From the NCBI GenBank assembly GCA_905183005.1, contig CAJJDO010000150.1:71686-135685 (forward strand): a stretch of 64,000 bases of DNA, read 5' to 3'. The stretch's first letter is position 1. Each line of letters begins with the position of its first letter. The translations under genes and the position numbers were made by a program. Below are positions 24,045 through 34,808 of the stretch, in pieces. Below the pieces are notes generated by a model, which was not told the origin of the DNA, made no database searches, and worked only from the letters and a program-made list of their open reading frames with translations. The stretch is from Paramecium pentaurelia (taxonomy: Eukaryota > Ciliophora > Oligohymenophorea > Peniculida > Parameciidae).

Positions 24045-24580
24045 GTATTATTTATACAATAATATATTTTAATTCCTTCCATATTTGACTAGAAAATTAA
24101 TAGTTTATACTAGAATTAATAGTTGAAAGTTTTATTGATCCTTTAAAAGTATTTATCTTGAATATTATATTTTTTGAAAAGATCTTTATTTAACTAAGAA
24201 TAAAAATTAAGGAACTTTAATTCAAGATATTAATTAAAGTTGATTATAATTAATATTTACGGTATTCCAAATAAATTGTTAAATATTTCATTCTCTTAAG
24301 TATTATTAAAGACAGCTGATTATAAAATGAAACATTTTAAACATAAAATTTTTGAATTCGAAAATATATGAAAATGATAAGAAAAAAGTTGGAAAAGAAG
24401 GGATATTCTCAAAAATAAGTAAAAAGATTTTTACAAAACTCAATTCTTCATTTGAGCCATATGTTAAAAAAGAATAGTATTTTTTTAATTAAAATTATTT
24501 TTTATAACAAATACATATCGAAAAATTAACATTATTCATTAAATGCCTTTAATTTTTTGATATATATTATCATTTTTTTT
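24045..24580. other. Intergenic, AT-rich
   Basis: No supported gene; short frames only. Confidence 0.5.
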
Positions 24581-25532
24581 ATGATTAGTTTATACATTGA
24601 ATAGACTATTTATGAATCTAATTAATTGTTAGCCTTAACCAAAGCTATTAAATAATCAGATAAATAACAATTAAACTACAAAAAAAATCTAGAATTCTTT
24701 AAATAAAGAAATAATTAGATAGTTAAAAAAAATTAAAGGAGATGATTCACTCCAATCAATATATTCTTCAAAATTTAAATATACTTAGTATCAAAGGCAA
24801 AATAATTATAAGGTTATAATACTCGTTTTGCATAATTCATTGTCATTTCAACTTAATTTTAAGTAATTATAATAATAATAAAGTAACTAAAAAGAGAATA
24901 ATTAATTCAAAATAACAAGTATTACTCAAATAAATTAATAAACTGATAATAACAAATCTAAATAGAAATTGAATAATCAAAATAAAGATCAAATTATAAG
25001 CTTTAATAGTATTCCAACATCTTTTGTATATACCTTCTAATCAAAATAAAAGTGAAAATTGTTTATACACAAAATGAGTTTAATTTAATTTTCTATAATA
25101 AATAAAGGTAATTTTTGATTCAAATTATAGGTATTAAACTAAAAATATACTAAAATTATTATCTAATTTAGAAATGTCTAAAATGTATGGGAACTAGAAC
25201 AACTTTATATTATACTATTAGTTCAGAAGTAATTATATAATGAATTATGCTTAAACAAATATATTGTTATCAAATACATACCAAATTTAGTTGAAAAACC
25301 AAATAAAATTGTGACACTCATTTAAGCTAGCAAATATGAAATAGTTTCAAGTGAAGATAACAACAAAATTCAAAGAATGAAAAAAACTTATTATAGACTT
25401 AATCAATCCAAGGCCCAATAGAAGTCTTAGGAGAAGTTTTAAGACAATCAATTCTCATTCTTTAAAATAAATCAAAATATATCATACCAACAATAGACAA
25501 AGGTGTACATTAAAATACAAAGTTTGAATTGA
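24581..25532 (+). CDS. Possible Gln/Asn/Lys-rich gene, exon structure unresolved
   Basis: Two long open segments. The first (from ATG 24581) includes ESNQLLALTKAIKQSDKQQL and later KQLQQQQSNQKENNQFKI. The second (about 25190-25532) includes NVWELEQLYIILLVQKQLYN and KYIPNLVEKPNKIVTLIQAS and ends at TGA 25530-25532. They are in different frames, with candidate 23-27-nt introns (e.g. 25109-25131) between, but no single model joins everything. An A8 run near 24726 may hide an indel. It could be one gene, two, or a decaying gene. No domain recognised. Confidence 0.35.
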
Positions 25533-25705
25533 TTTCTCATTACAAAAATAAATGAGAGTACTATTTCATAGTTTTACATATTATTTCTTAATTTCAATTA
25601 TAAAAACTATAATTTCAATATAATTTTTAAATGAAATGGTATATTATTATTTTAAATTTAAAATACTAGAATTAATTTTACTATTTAATTTAAATACATA
25701 ATTAC

Positions 25706-26857
25706 ATGTTTGCAAACCTAAATATGTTTGGCAAATCAAATTAACAGAATACACTTTAAATTGGAGCTCCACCTTCTTTATAAACAAATCATAGCAATAT
25801 TTTTGGGACTATGCAATCATAACCTATTTAATAAATGCCTTAACTTTTTGGATAGCAATAGTAAATTGCGCCATAAAATTAATCTTCTTTTGGTATTATA
25901 CTACATTTAATTAGGATATGGATAAGTATAATAATAGGGATAGTAAAATATAGCGCCGATTTTATTTGGTCTTTCTTAAAATACAACTTAAAATTATTAT
26001 AATTAATAATAGTAAAATACATTTGGCCAGAATCCCATTTAAAATTAATACCAACAAATTTAAGAACCTTACATGAATCCTTATCAATAATAATAAAATT
26101 CTATTTTATTTCAATTAAATGATGTGAATGTATTTAAAGAAAAATTTAGTATGTTGATTTAAAAATTGACAGATTTAGAAAAATAAAAAAGTTCTTTTAA
26201 GTAGATTTATTAATAACAATAATGGCAATAAATGATTTAACCATTAGGTTAATAAGTATTTAGTATAGACACAACAAGTGTACTTGAGACATCAGAATAA
26301 CTATTGGGAGGATAAAAGGAATTATCAAGGAAATTAGATAATTATATTGCAACATTAGGATTGGTTCAAAAAATATCAGAGGATGGATTGGAGATTTTGA
26401 AAAAAGAGGAAGCTTAAATTGCTAATTATTAAAAGGTATAATAATAAATGAAAGACTTTCAAGAATAATTATAGGGAGTGAATTGTGGAAAGCATAATTT
26501 TAGTACTCCATAATAATATTAAGAATAAATAATACGTGAATAGATGGAACATTTAGATTTATTATAAAATGCAATTGACAAAATTATTCATGGTTATGAA
26601 AAGGAACCAAATATGAATTAGGATGAATTATTATAATGTAAATATCTACATTTACAAGCATTAACTCGTTATCTATATATGCTTTCCTTGAAAATTCGAA
26701 ATATTAATGAAAGAAGTATTTTAAGTATATTTAATAAGCTACTGCTTTTGAAGTTAAAGTGTTATCATAATTTTAGAGTGATAAAAGATCTGATGATTTT
26801 AGTACAATAGAGACATAGAAGGAGATTTTGGATAGAATATTAAGAGAGGATATATGA
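25706..26857 (+). CDS. FG-repeat nucleoporin, Nup54/Nup57-like
   Basis: 368 codons plus TGA with introns of 22 nt (about 25895-25916) and 23 nt (26716-26738). The N-terminal 140 residues are Gln/Asn-rich with scattered FG dipeptides (LNMFG, NIFG, QLFGQ, SSFG, LFGLS, NTFGQ), as in pore-lining nucleoporins. The C-terminal 220 residues are helical coiled coil (FKEKFSMLIQKLTDLEKQKS, LSRKLDNYIATLGLVQKISE), matching the Nup54/57 plan that assembles with the Nup62 complex. An upstream in-frame ATG (25706) is taken as start because it adds 'MFANLN' before the first FG. The stop is only 25 bp before the kinesin ATG. Confidence 0.75.
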
Positions 26858-26882
26858 TTATGTTAATAATTTTATAATATTA

Positions 26883-28295
26883 ATGAAAGTTTTTACAGTT
26901 GCGAGATTAAAACCAGGGGAAACAAAAATAACAATAGATAAAAATTAATTAAGAATTCTTGATAAATCTTATGAATTTGATGTAATTTTAGATGAATAAA
27001 CAAAATAAGATGATTTATATGTTGGATTAAATATTGGCCAATTACTTGAATAATTTAAAAATGGAATTAGTTAAGTGATATTTTGTTATGGTTAAACAGG
27101 ATCAGGTAAAACATATACAGTGAATTAATTAATACCTATGATTTTGCCATAGATTCTTGAAAGTAAATTTGAAATTAGCTTTTCTGTTCTATAAATTTAT
27201 AATGAAAAAATATTGGACATGCTTTATAAATAGTAATTAAAATTAAGATATAAGAATAATGAATTTGTACCAGAAAATCTTACAAAATTGATATGTCATT
27301 CTTAAGAAGAATTAGTAAAATTATATAATAAAGCTAATAAAAACAGAATAATAAATTCTCATTCATTAAATGATTTTTCAAGTAGATCTCATTGTATATA
27401 TACATTTCATGGTCAAAGTACTGATTTATAATGTGAATTTAATATTGTAGATTTGGCTGGTTCTGAAAGATTAAATTAAACAAAAGTATAATAAATTCAT
27501 GAGAGTGTTGAAATAAATAAATCTCTATTTTATTTAAGATAAGTAATATAAAATTTAGCTGATAAAGTTTAATAAATACCTTATAGATAATCTAAATTAA
27601 CAAGTATATTAAAGAAAAGTTTAAATGGTAAATCTAATATTGTAATGGTAATATGTTTAAATCCTTCTGATGAAAATTTATAATAATGTTAATAATCTGC
27701 TTAATATGGTGTTAAGGCTAGATAGATTATTTTATAACCTGAATAATAATAAGATGATTAATAAAGATAAATAAGAGAATTAAAATAATAAATAATAAAT
27801 TTAGAATAATAGTTGAAGATAGCTCAAAATACTATAAAATCATTGAAATAGAATTAATAGAATTAATTAGTATAATAATAATAGAATAATATTTAAATGG
27901 AATAAATTAATTAAATTAACAATCTTTTGGGATTAAATAAAAAATTAAGGGATTAATTATAACATATTAATGATTAAAATTTTGTATTATCATAATTGAA
28001 TCATCAAATGTAAAATGAAAATTAAGATTTGAGAGATAAGATAAATATATTTGAAGAAATAATTTCTGATGATTTAAAGAAAAACAAGGATCCATTTAAA
28101 AAAGATTGGATTGAATTATTTTAAGGAGAAGGTTCAAATTATTTAGAAATAATTATTAATAAATTATAATATTACAAATAATTGTAATGTAAATAAAATA
28201 ATGAAAGAATATTAATGAATCCAATACATTAAACAGTAAAAAATTGTAGAAATTAAAGATCTTTTTCTATTGGTAAAAGAGAATTTAAATTTTGA
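26883..28295 (+). CDS. Small divergent kinesin
   Basis: 470 codons plus TGA, no introns. The motor begins at residue 1 (MKVFTVARLKPGE). The P-loop CYGQTGSGKT is near residue 68, switch I DFSSRSH and switch II VDLAGSE follow, then YRQSKLTSILKKSLNGKS (alpha-5 region). So ATP- and microtubule-binding elements are all present, though the motor is short and loops are Gln-rich. After about residue 310 comes a Gln-rich coiled coil (ELKQQIINLEQQLKIAQ) for dimerisation, ending FSIGKREFKF. The usual 'R-x-R-P' near the start is degenerate (ARLKP). The subfamily is not assignable by eye. Confidence 0.88.
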
Positions 28296-28336
28296 TTTCT
28301 TTGTTTTATTTTATTGTTTAATTACAAAACAATATT

Positions 28337-28981
28337 TCATCTCGTAGATCTACAATTAGGACAGAACCATTTAGTCTTTTCATCTGGAACATCAGATAAT
28401 CCAACACATACCAAATGAAACCATTCTATTTGACAATTTTTTGAATCACATGCAACCATAGTCCCATAACTAGGTTATTAACAAATACAATATGTATGTT
28501 ATTAAGCATCTTCTACTTATTCATCTTATAATGGTCTTTTAGTCTTTTTTATTTTATCACTCTTTTACACCATTACTGGAGGTTCTACTTTTACATCCCT
28601 TTAAGATTTACGAGATATATCTTCTTATTCTCTTGGCAATTATTTCAGTTCTTCTAAAAACTTTTCTCCCTCAATATCAAGTGTTGCTATATATTTTTAA
28701 TAATTTTATTAAATAATTTCTAAAGCTGCAATTCTTTCTCTATGTAAAGCCAACAATTATAAATGATTTCTTTGGATTTACTCTTTCAATTATAAGATAA
28801 ATTTTTCTTTTTCTGCTGTTGACTCCACTGATTTCAATTGAAATACTAGTTTTTATGTGGACTCCAAACTCTCTTCATATTTTTTTTCTAAATTTGCCAA
28901 TTCTCTCACTTTACTAAAAGCCCTTCTAACATCTATAGGAGCATAACTAATTAAATCTATGAATTCTTCAATATTTGACAT
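28337..28981 (-). CDS. ING-family chromatin reader with C-terminal PHD finger
   Basis: 214 codons plus TGA, no intron. The N-terminal helices (MSNIEEFIDLISYAPIDVRR, FSKVRELANLEKKYEESLES) form the ING dimerisation coiled coil. The middle is basic and Gln-rich. The C-terminus is a PHD finger: TYCICQQPSYGTMVACDSKN, CQIEWFHLVCVGLSDVPD, KWFCPNC, with the Cys4-His-Cys3 order complete and the Tyr/Trp residues that cage H3K4me3. ING proteins recruit histone acetyltransferase or deacetylase complexes. It is divergent from the DHH phosphatase gene, with 44 bp between start codons. Confidence 0.9.
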
Positions 28982-29025
28982 TTTCTAAATTTGTATATGT
29001 ATATTATTATTATATATATATTATA

Positions 29026-30036
29026 ATGATTAATCAATTTTTAAGAAATATCAAATTACTTTAGAATGTAAAGTAATTGGTTTTAGGTAATCCTACAGCT
29101 GACATGGATTCGTGTGTTGGATCTATTCTTTTAGCCTATCATCTAACTTAATTATAAATCCCAACAGCACCAATCATTAATTATAATAGAGAATCATTTA
29201 AATCTCATTTCGAGACAGCTGAATTATTTGATGTTAATGATTTGATATTTATTAATGAAGTGGATTTATATTAATATGATTTGATTCTTTATGATCACAA
29301 TGATATCAAATATACAAATAATTAAATTGGATGTATTGATCATCATGAAGATAAAGGATAATAATTTAGTCAATTTAAAAAAATAGAAAAAGTAGGTTCT
29401 GCAGTAACTTTGGTAGCAGAATATATGTAATTAGAAAAGAATTATAAATGTAAATAAGAAATTGGAGAAATAGCATAATTTATAATGAAAACCATATTGA
29501 TAGATACATTTAATTTCCAATAAAACCAATATTAAATTAGATGGGTATTAAAAGACAAAGAAATTTTTGATTTATGTCATTCTTTCTATCCTTAATTTGA
29601 TGCTAAACAAGAATATTAACATCTTACAGATTTGAAATATGATGTTAAATTGAATTTGTAATTATCACTTAAATAGTAATTGCTTAAAGATTACAAAAAA
29701 TTTTATACTATTGGATATAGTGTGATATTTATCAAATTATAAGATTTAATGTAAAAATATCCAGAAGATTAATTAATCAATGAATTCAATTAATTTATGA
29801 TCAAAGAAGAATGCAAATCTTTGATTATCTTTTTTGTCCATCAACAAAATGACTAAATATAGAGAAGTATGATTATATATGGAGAATATCAATAAAAAAT
29901 ACTTTAGTAATTGACTTAATTAAAATTTGAATTGTAACATAGTCCAATTTCTAATTCATTATTACTCAAAGATATAGATAATATTTATAGTAGGAAAATA
30001 ATTGAACCATTAATATCATAATTGTTTCATAATTGA
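29026..30036 (+). CDS. DHH-superfamily exopolyphosphatase (PPX1/prune-like)
   Basis: 336 codons plus TGA, no intron. The metal-binding motifs of the DHH family are visible: GNPTADMDSCVGSILLAYH (motif I, N-x-D-x-D-S), ILYDHNDI (motif II), IGCIDHHEDKG (motif III, DHH), and MKTILIDTFNF (motif IV region). The C-terminal DHHA2-like half is less conserved. Yeast PPX1 removes terminal phosphate from polyphosphate; animal prune cleaves short-chain polyphosphates and nucleotides. Cytosolic by absence of a signal. The substrate cannot be settled from sequence alone. Confidence 0.88.
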
Positions 30037-30133
30037 ATATAAGATACACTTTAACTAAGATATTATTGAATTAATAAGAAATTTAATTTATATAAATATA
30101 TATGTTAAACTATATAAGATTTTATACTCTTCT
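30037..30133. other. Intergenic, AT-rich
   Basis: Short flank before the duplicated block. Confidence 0.5.
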
Positions 30134-31177
30134 ATATTTTATATATCCATTTTATTATCAATTTATTATTAATTGTTTTCAAAATTATATCCTGATTTAT
30201 AAAAACTATTACTTGATTGACTTTGAATGGAATCTCAAGTTAATACATCAGGTCTTATCAAATCATAAATATTAATTCATTTCAATATCTCATTTTTATC
30301 AACATTTTATTTATAATACTGTAAGTTCTTTTACAACTTAAAGTTTTTCTATATTTATAAACTAAATCACTTTTGATTCATTTTATAATTCCTGGTTTGT
30401 ATATATATTAATTAATTAATTTTTGATTTTTATACTAATGAAAAATTAATTAATGCGTTAAAGTTATTGGAAAAATAAAGATTCCAAAATTATTTGTAAT
30501 ATAAGTAAAATAACTAATGACTCATTAATATCACATTATAATTATACATTACTTTGATAGAACTTGGGTAATTAATTATATAATAAATTGAACTTTTAAA
30601 TTATATATATATATAATAAATTGAACTTCTACTATTATATATATATTAAATAGATTTCTTTAATTATTTATATAATTCTGTACTAAAACTTCTTTAATGA
30701 CCATTTCTAACAGTTACAATTATGTTTGTAAATGCTTCTATTTTTCATTTTTTTTTTATATAATTAAAATCAAAGACAATTTATATTATTTTAGATTTTA
30801 TCATATGTTAACAAGAAGACTCTAATGAAATAAATATCTTGAAAAATTTATCAATTGAATTTCTCTTCAATTCTAATTCCTAAATAAAGAAAAAAATCTT
30901 TGTCAATTAAGAGAAGAAATATTTATAGATTGCTTAAATCTAAAATAATATATTTTGCTTAGATGTAAAAGATATTTAATATATGAATCAATTTAGTTTC
31001 ACATTCTATATGATTTTAGGCAATATCAAAGCCTTTGATTTGTTAATTTACGAAAATTGAGTGGTTTTTAGTGAACGTGCTGACTAAGAGAAATATGTAT
31101 TCATCATTAAGAGTTTTTTAGAGTTTTTTAGGGTTCTGCTACTAGTAACAGGTTCAATTAGAGGTGATTTAGTTGAT
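30134..31177. repeat. Direct repeat 1, first copy (1044 bp)
   Basis: Matches 31179-32222 base for base in every line I compared, and the two copies are separated by one ambiguous base. It contains AT-rich non-coding DNA and, at 30988-31177, the last part of the Cys-motif gene B. Length and the 'n' junction mirror two other such sites in the window, so an unmerged contig overlap is the simplest reading. Confidence 0.95.
30988..31177 (-). pseudogene. Duplicate 3' fragment of Cys-motif gene B (assembly copy)
   Basis: Same bases as 32033-32222, i.e. the C-terminal ~63 codons of gene B ending at TGA. It has no promoter or start and stops at the 'n'. Treat as artefact, not as a gene. Confidence 0.85.
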
Positions 31178-31178
31178 N
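31178..31178. other. Single ambiguous base (n) at contig junction 1
   Basis: The only unknown base in this part; it lies exactly between the two copies of direct repeat 1. Confidence 0.99.
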
Positions 31179-32222
31179 ATATTTTATATATCCATTTTAT
31201 TATCAATTTATTATTAATTGTTTTCAAAATTATATCCTGATTTATAAAAACTATTACTTGATTGACTTTGAATGGAATCTCAAGTTAATACATCAGGTCT
31301 TATCAAATCATAAATATTAATTCATTTCAATATCTCATTTTTATCAACATTTTATTTATAATACTGTAAGTTCTTTTACAACTTAAAGTTTTTCTATATT
31401 TATAAACTAAATCACTTTTGATTCATTTTATAATTCCTGGTTTGTATATATATTAATTAATTAATTTTTGATTTTTATACTAATGAAAAATTAATTAATG
31501 CGTTAAAGTTATTGGAAAAATAAAGATTCCAAAATTATTTGTAATATAAGTAAAATAACTAATGACTCATTAATATCACATTATAATTATACATTACTTT
31601 GATAGAACTTGGGTAATTAATTATATAATAAATTGAACTTTTAAATTATATATATATATAATAAATTGAACTTCTACTATTATATATATATTAAATAGAT
31701 TTCTTTAATTATTTATATAATTCTGTACTAAAACTTCTTTAATGACCATTTCTAACAGTTACAATTATGTTTGTAAATGCTTCTATTTTTCATTTTTTTT
31801 TTATATAATTAAAATCAAAGACAATTTATATTATTTTAGATTTTATCATATGTTAACAAGAAGACTCTAATGAAATAAATATCTTGAAAAATTTATCAAT
31901 TGAATTTCTCTTCAATTCTAATTCCTAAATAAAGAAAAAAATCTTTGTCAATTAAGAGAAGAAATATTTATAGATTGCTTAAATCTAAAATAATATATTT
32001 TGCTTAGATGTAAAAGATATTTAATATATGAATCAATTTAGTTTCACATTCTATATGATTTTAGGCAATATCAAAGCCTTTGATTTGTTAATTTACGAAA
32101 ATTGAGTGGTTTTTAGTGAACGTGCTGACTAAGAGAAATATGTATTCATCATTAAGAGTTTTTTAGAGTTTTTTAGGGTTCTGCTACTAGTAACAGGTTC
32201 AATTAGAGGTGATTTAGTTGAT
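31179..32222. repeat. Direct repeat 1, second copy (1044 bp)
   Basis: Second copy; this one is continuous with the rest of Cys-motif gene B. The AT-rich part (31179-32032) shows no gene. Confidence 0.95.
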
Positions 32223-32794
32223 GTAGGACTTTAATCATTGAAAGTTTTAATATTGAGAGATTTTACCGAATGATTTTCTGAAGTTGAGGTATTCACAAAG
32301 CCACTTCTGTTCATACTTCCTTTTCTAGATCTTTCATTGCTTTCAGCTATAAATTACTGAACTGTATTTTGCCTTTAGTAATTTTTACTAAATCCATGAA
32401 TCTCCAAAGAAAGTCTTGCTTTAGTATTTTCTAATGATTTTAATGATTGTAATCGATAAAATATACTTCTTCGTTCTATTATTATATAGATTAATATACA
32501 TGTTGTTTAGCTGGGAGTTTCTAAAATTTAAGGCTCTACTTTTTCCACTGATGATTATTTTTTATAATAAGGAACATTCATAGTATCAAACTAAAAGGCA
32601 CCCAAATCACCACATAATTAACAATGGCAACTTTTTCTTCTAATTTTAACACTCTGTTCTATTTCTTTTGTTTTATTAATTTAAAAGTTTGTATTTCGAC
32701 GAGTTCTCTTCCTCTCATTTAAGACTAAATTATAAGTATCAATAAGAGCTAAAGCTTAAATGTTTTAAGAGGAGGAAGTAGATGAATTTTTCAT
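32033..32794 (-). CDS. Member of the RRKSCxCxxCG family (copy B)
   Basis: 245 codons plus TGA with a 24-nt intron (32476-32499). It starts MKNSSTSSSQNIQALALIDT. The signature is KIRRKSCHCQLCGDLGAFQF near residue 60. The rest is Ser/Thr/Lys/Asn-rich and looks disordered (RSIFYRLQSLKSLENTKARL, NTSTSENHSVKSLN, SSRTLKNSKKLLMMNTYFSQ), ending LILPKIIQNVKLN. No known domain. It is the first of three family members in a row on the minus strand (B, C, D), with 47-bp and 101-bp gaps. A single C-x-C-x2-C cluster is too small for a classic zinc finger but could pair between subunits. Function unknown. Confidence 0.75.
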
Positions 32795-32841
32795 TTTATT
32801 TAATTAAGATTAATAAAGGTAAAAAAAGTGAAATATATAAT

Positions 32842-33689
32842 TCAATCACGTTTACGCATTAAAGATCTTCTTTAAGATAATTATTCATCTTTTATTTTAT
32901 AAGTAATTGGAGGCAATTTTGGAGCAAAATTTCGAGGAGGGGAAAGAAACTTTTTAGGAGATCCCAAATATGGATTTAAATATACAGCATTTAGTGTATT
33001 ATCAAAGGAATTCATTTTAAGTTATTATGGTGATGATTATTCACTTAAAGGGGAATTTTATAATTTAGGAGTCAAAGATAGTCTAGTATCAAAATTAGGT
33101 AATTTAAGTTTAGATTATTTGAGTAATCTTGTTGTTGTTTTAGATGTTTAATGAGTAAACTAATACATTAATGCATGATTTTATTATTTAAAATTCCTAA
33201 AAAATTGACTCTTTGTTTCTAAAATTTAAAATATTTATTACACATGTTAATGTTCGATATTAATTAATGGACTTTTCTTGAATTTTTAGAATTTTTAATG
33301 GTAATTGGTTTGAATAATGGTATATTTTAATTTCTTACTTCATATTATGTCAAATTACCACATTCAGAACAATAACAACTTTTTCTTCTTTTTTTAGACA
33401 TTAAATCAAATTTTTCAAATTCTTCTTGACAAGTTTTTAATCTATTTTATAATTGTTCAAGTCTTTTAATTTCTTATTATGTTGAATTATCTAATTCATT
33501 ATTATTTTATATTTATGTCCATTATAAAATCTAAACATCATGAAACCTTATTTAATATTCACTATCTTTTCCACATTAATTACAAGTACAGCTTTTTCTT
33601 CTACTTTTAAGATTAACATGAAATAAGAGATCTGGTTCATTACTCTATATACTTCCTGATCTTTTTTTATATGGATTAAATTCTCTCAT
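32842..33689 (-). CDS. Member of the RRKSCxCxxCG family with the motif twice (copy C)
   Basis: 274 codons plus TGA with a 23-nt intron (33219-33241). It carries two copies of the signature: KSRRKSCTCNQCGKDSEYQI near residue 35 and KKRRKSCYCSECGNLTQYEV near residue 110. A Gln/Glu-rich helix lies between them (IKRLEQLQNRLKTCQEEFEK). The C-terminal exon is Ser/Pro-rich and basic (LKLPNFDTRLSLTPKLQNSP, LGSPKKFLSPPRNFAPKLPP) and ends RRSLMRKRD. The 'TPKL/SPKK/LSPPR' motifs resemble proline-directed phosphorylation sites. The model is supported by exact frame after splicing. Function unknown. Confidence 0.8.
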
Positions 33690-33790
33690 TTTTATTTTTA
33701 ATTTGTAATTAGGATAAATATACAATAAATTGCTTAAAAAAATCAAAAACAAATAAATACAATAAAATCATAAAAGTTAGAAAATTATAA

Positions 33791-34763
33791 TCAATTTTAG
33801 ACTTTAGAATTGAAAAATATTTTTTTATTTGTTTTCCTTGTTGAAGAATTACTTTTCAATTTTAAAGGTACTAATAAATTGAAATTAATTTATCTGAAAC
33901 TAAGATAAGGAGATAATTTAGGTATATTTTTAGGTGATGTTAGATTGTTTTCACAATCAAATCCTACTACTGTCTTTATTCTAACACCAGGACTATCTAT
34001 TTAACACTTTTGATATAAAGTACGTATACTAGTTGGTACATGTATGGTTTATTGACTTTTTGGATTAAATGAATCCTCACCCATATTCTTTTTATTAGAT
34101 TATTATTAATAAGAATTTTTTGAATGTGAATTCTCCATTAATTTTTGAACATTTATTATTGATTTTCTCATTACCATTTATCTAATGAACCATCCTGGAC
34201 TCTTTGAATCACCTAAATCATAAGTAGGAGATTTTAAATTTTCAACCTTTTCTGAATTTTTTTAAGTGTTCCTACGATAAAATACGCTGCGATCTTTAAA
34301 TACTTAATTTATTTGTACTTATACTCTAAATATTAAGTGTACATCTTCTATCAATATTACATTATGCTCTTTTATTAATTATTTAAGGTTATTTAGATAA
34401 TTTTAGATCCATGAATTACAATTATTTCTTTCCCATATTTCCACATTCATTACAATAACAGCTTTTTCTTCTAGAAGGACCATGAACAAGAGTAATATTT
34501 TATTAATCAGAATCAATAGCCTCTTAACTTTTAGGTCTTGTTTTTCTTTTTTTAACGAGTGATTTGATATAAAACATGGGTTTACAAATTTGTTTCTACA
34601 AAAATTTGATTTAAACACCACTATCTAATGAATATGATGGAGTATCTCTTATCATCTTATTTATTAATAATTAATTTAATTATTCAGTAATCCTATTTTT
34701 GATTTCATGATGTTTAATTAATTCTTCATATTAATAATAAGAAAATTGATTATAATAGTACAT
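33791..34763 (-). CDS. Member of the RRKSCxCxxCG family (copy D)
   Basis: 316 codons plus TGA with a 22-nt intron (34303-34324). The N-terminus is MYYYNQFSYYQYEELIKHHE. The signature GPSRRKSCYCNECGNMGKKQ is near residue 105. The tail holds VENLKSPTYDLGDSKSPGWF, GVRIKTVVGFDCENNLTSP, and KNIPKLSPYLSFRQINF, again with several Ser-Pro sites. The first ATG of a continuously open frame is used; later in-frame ATGs (34655, 34577) are possible. It is the upstream member of the B-C-D tandem. Confidence 0.78.
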
Positions 34764-34808
34764 CTTAAATAAAAATAGTTAATACATATTTCATATATAC
34801 AATATATC

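Noticed and set aside
32842..33152. Plus-strand open frame with a smooth-looking protein (GGNFGAKFRGGERNFLGDPK)
   Set aside because: It has no ATG, and the opposite strand is the spliced C-terminal exon of Cys-motif gene C, whose frame and length fit exactly. The plus frame is its mirror.
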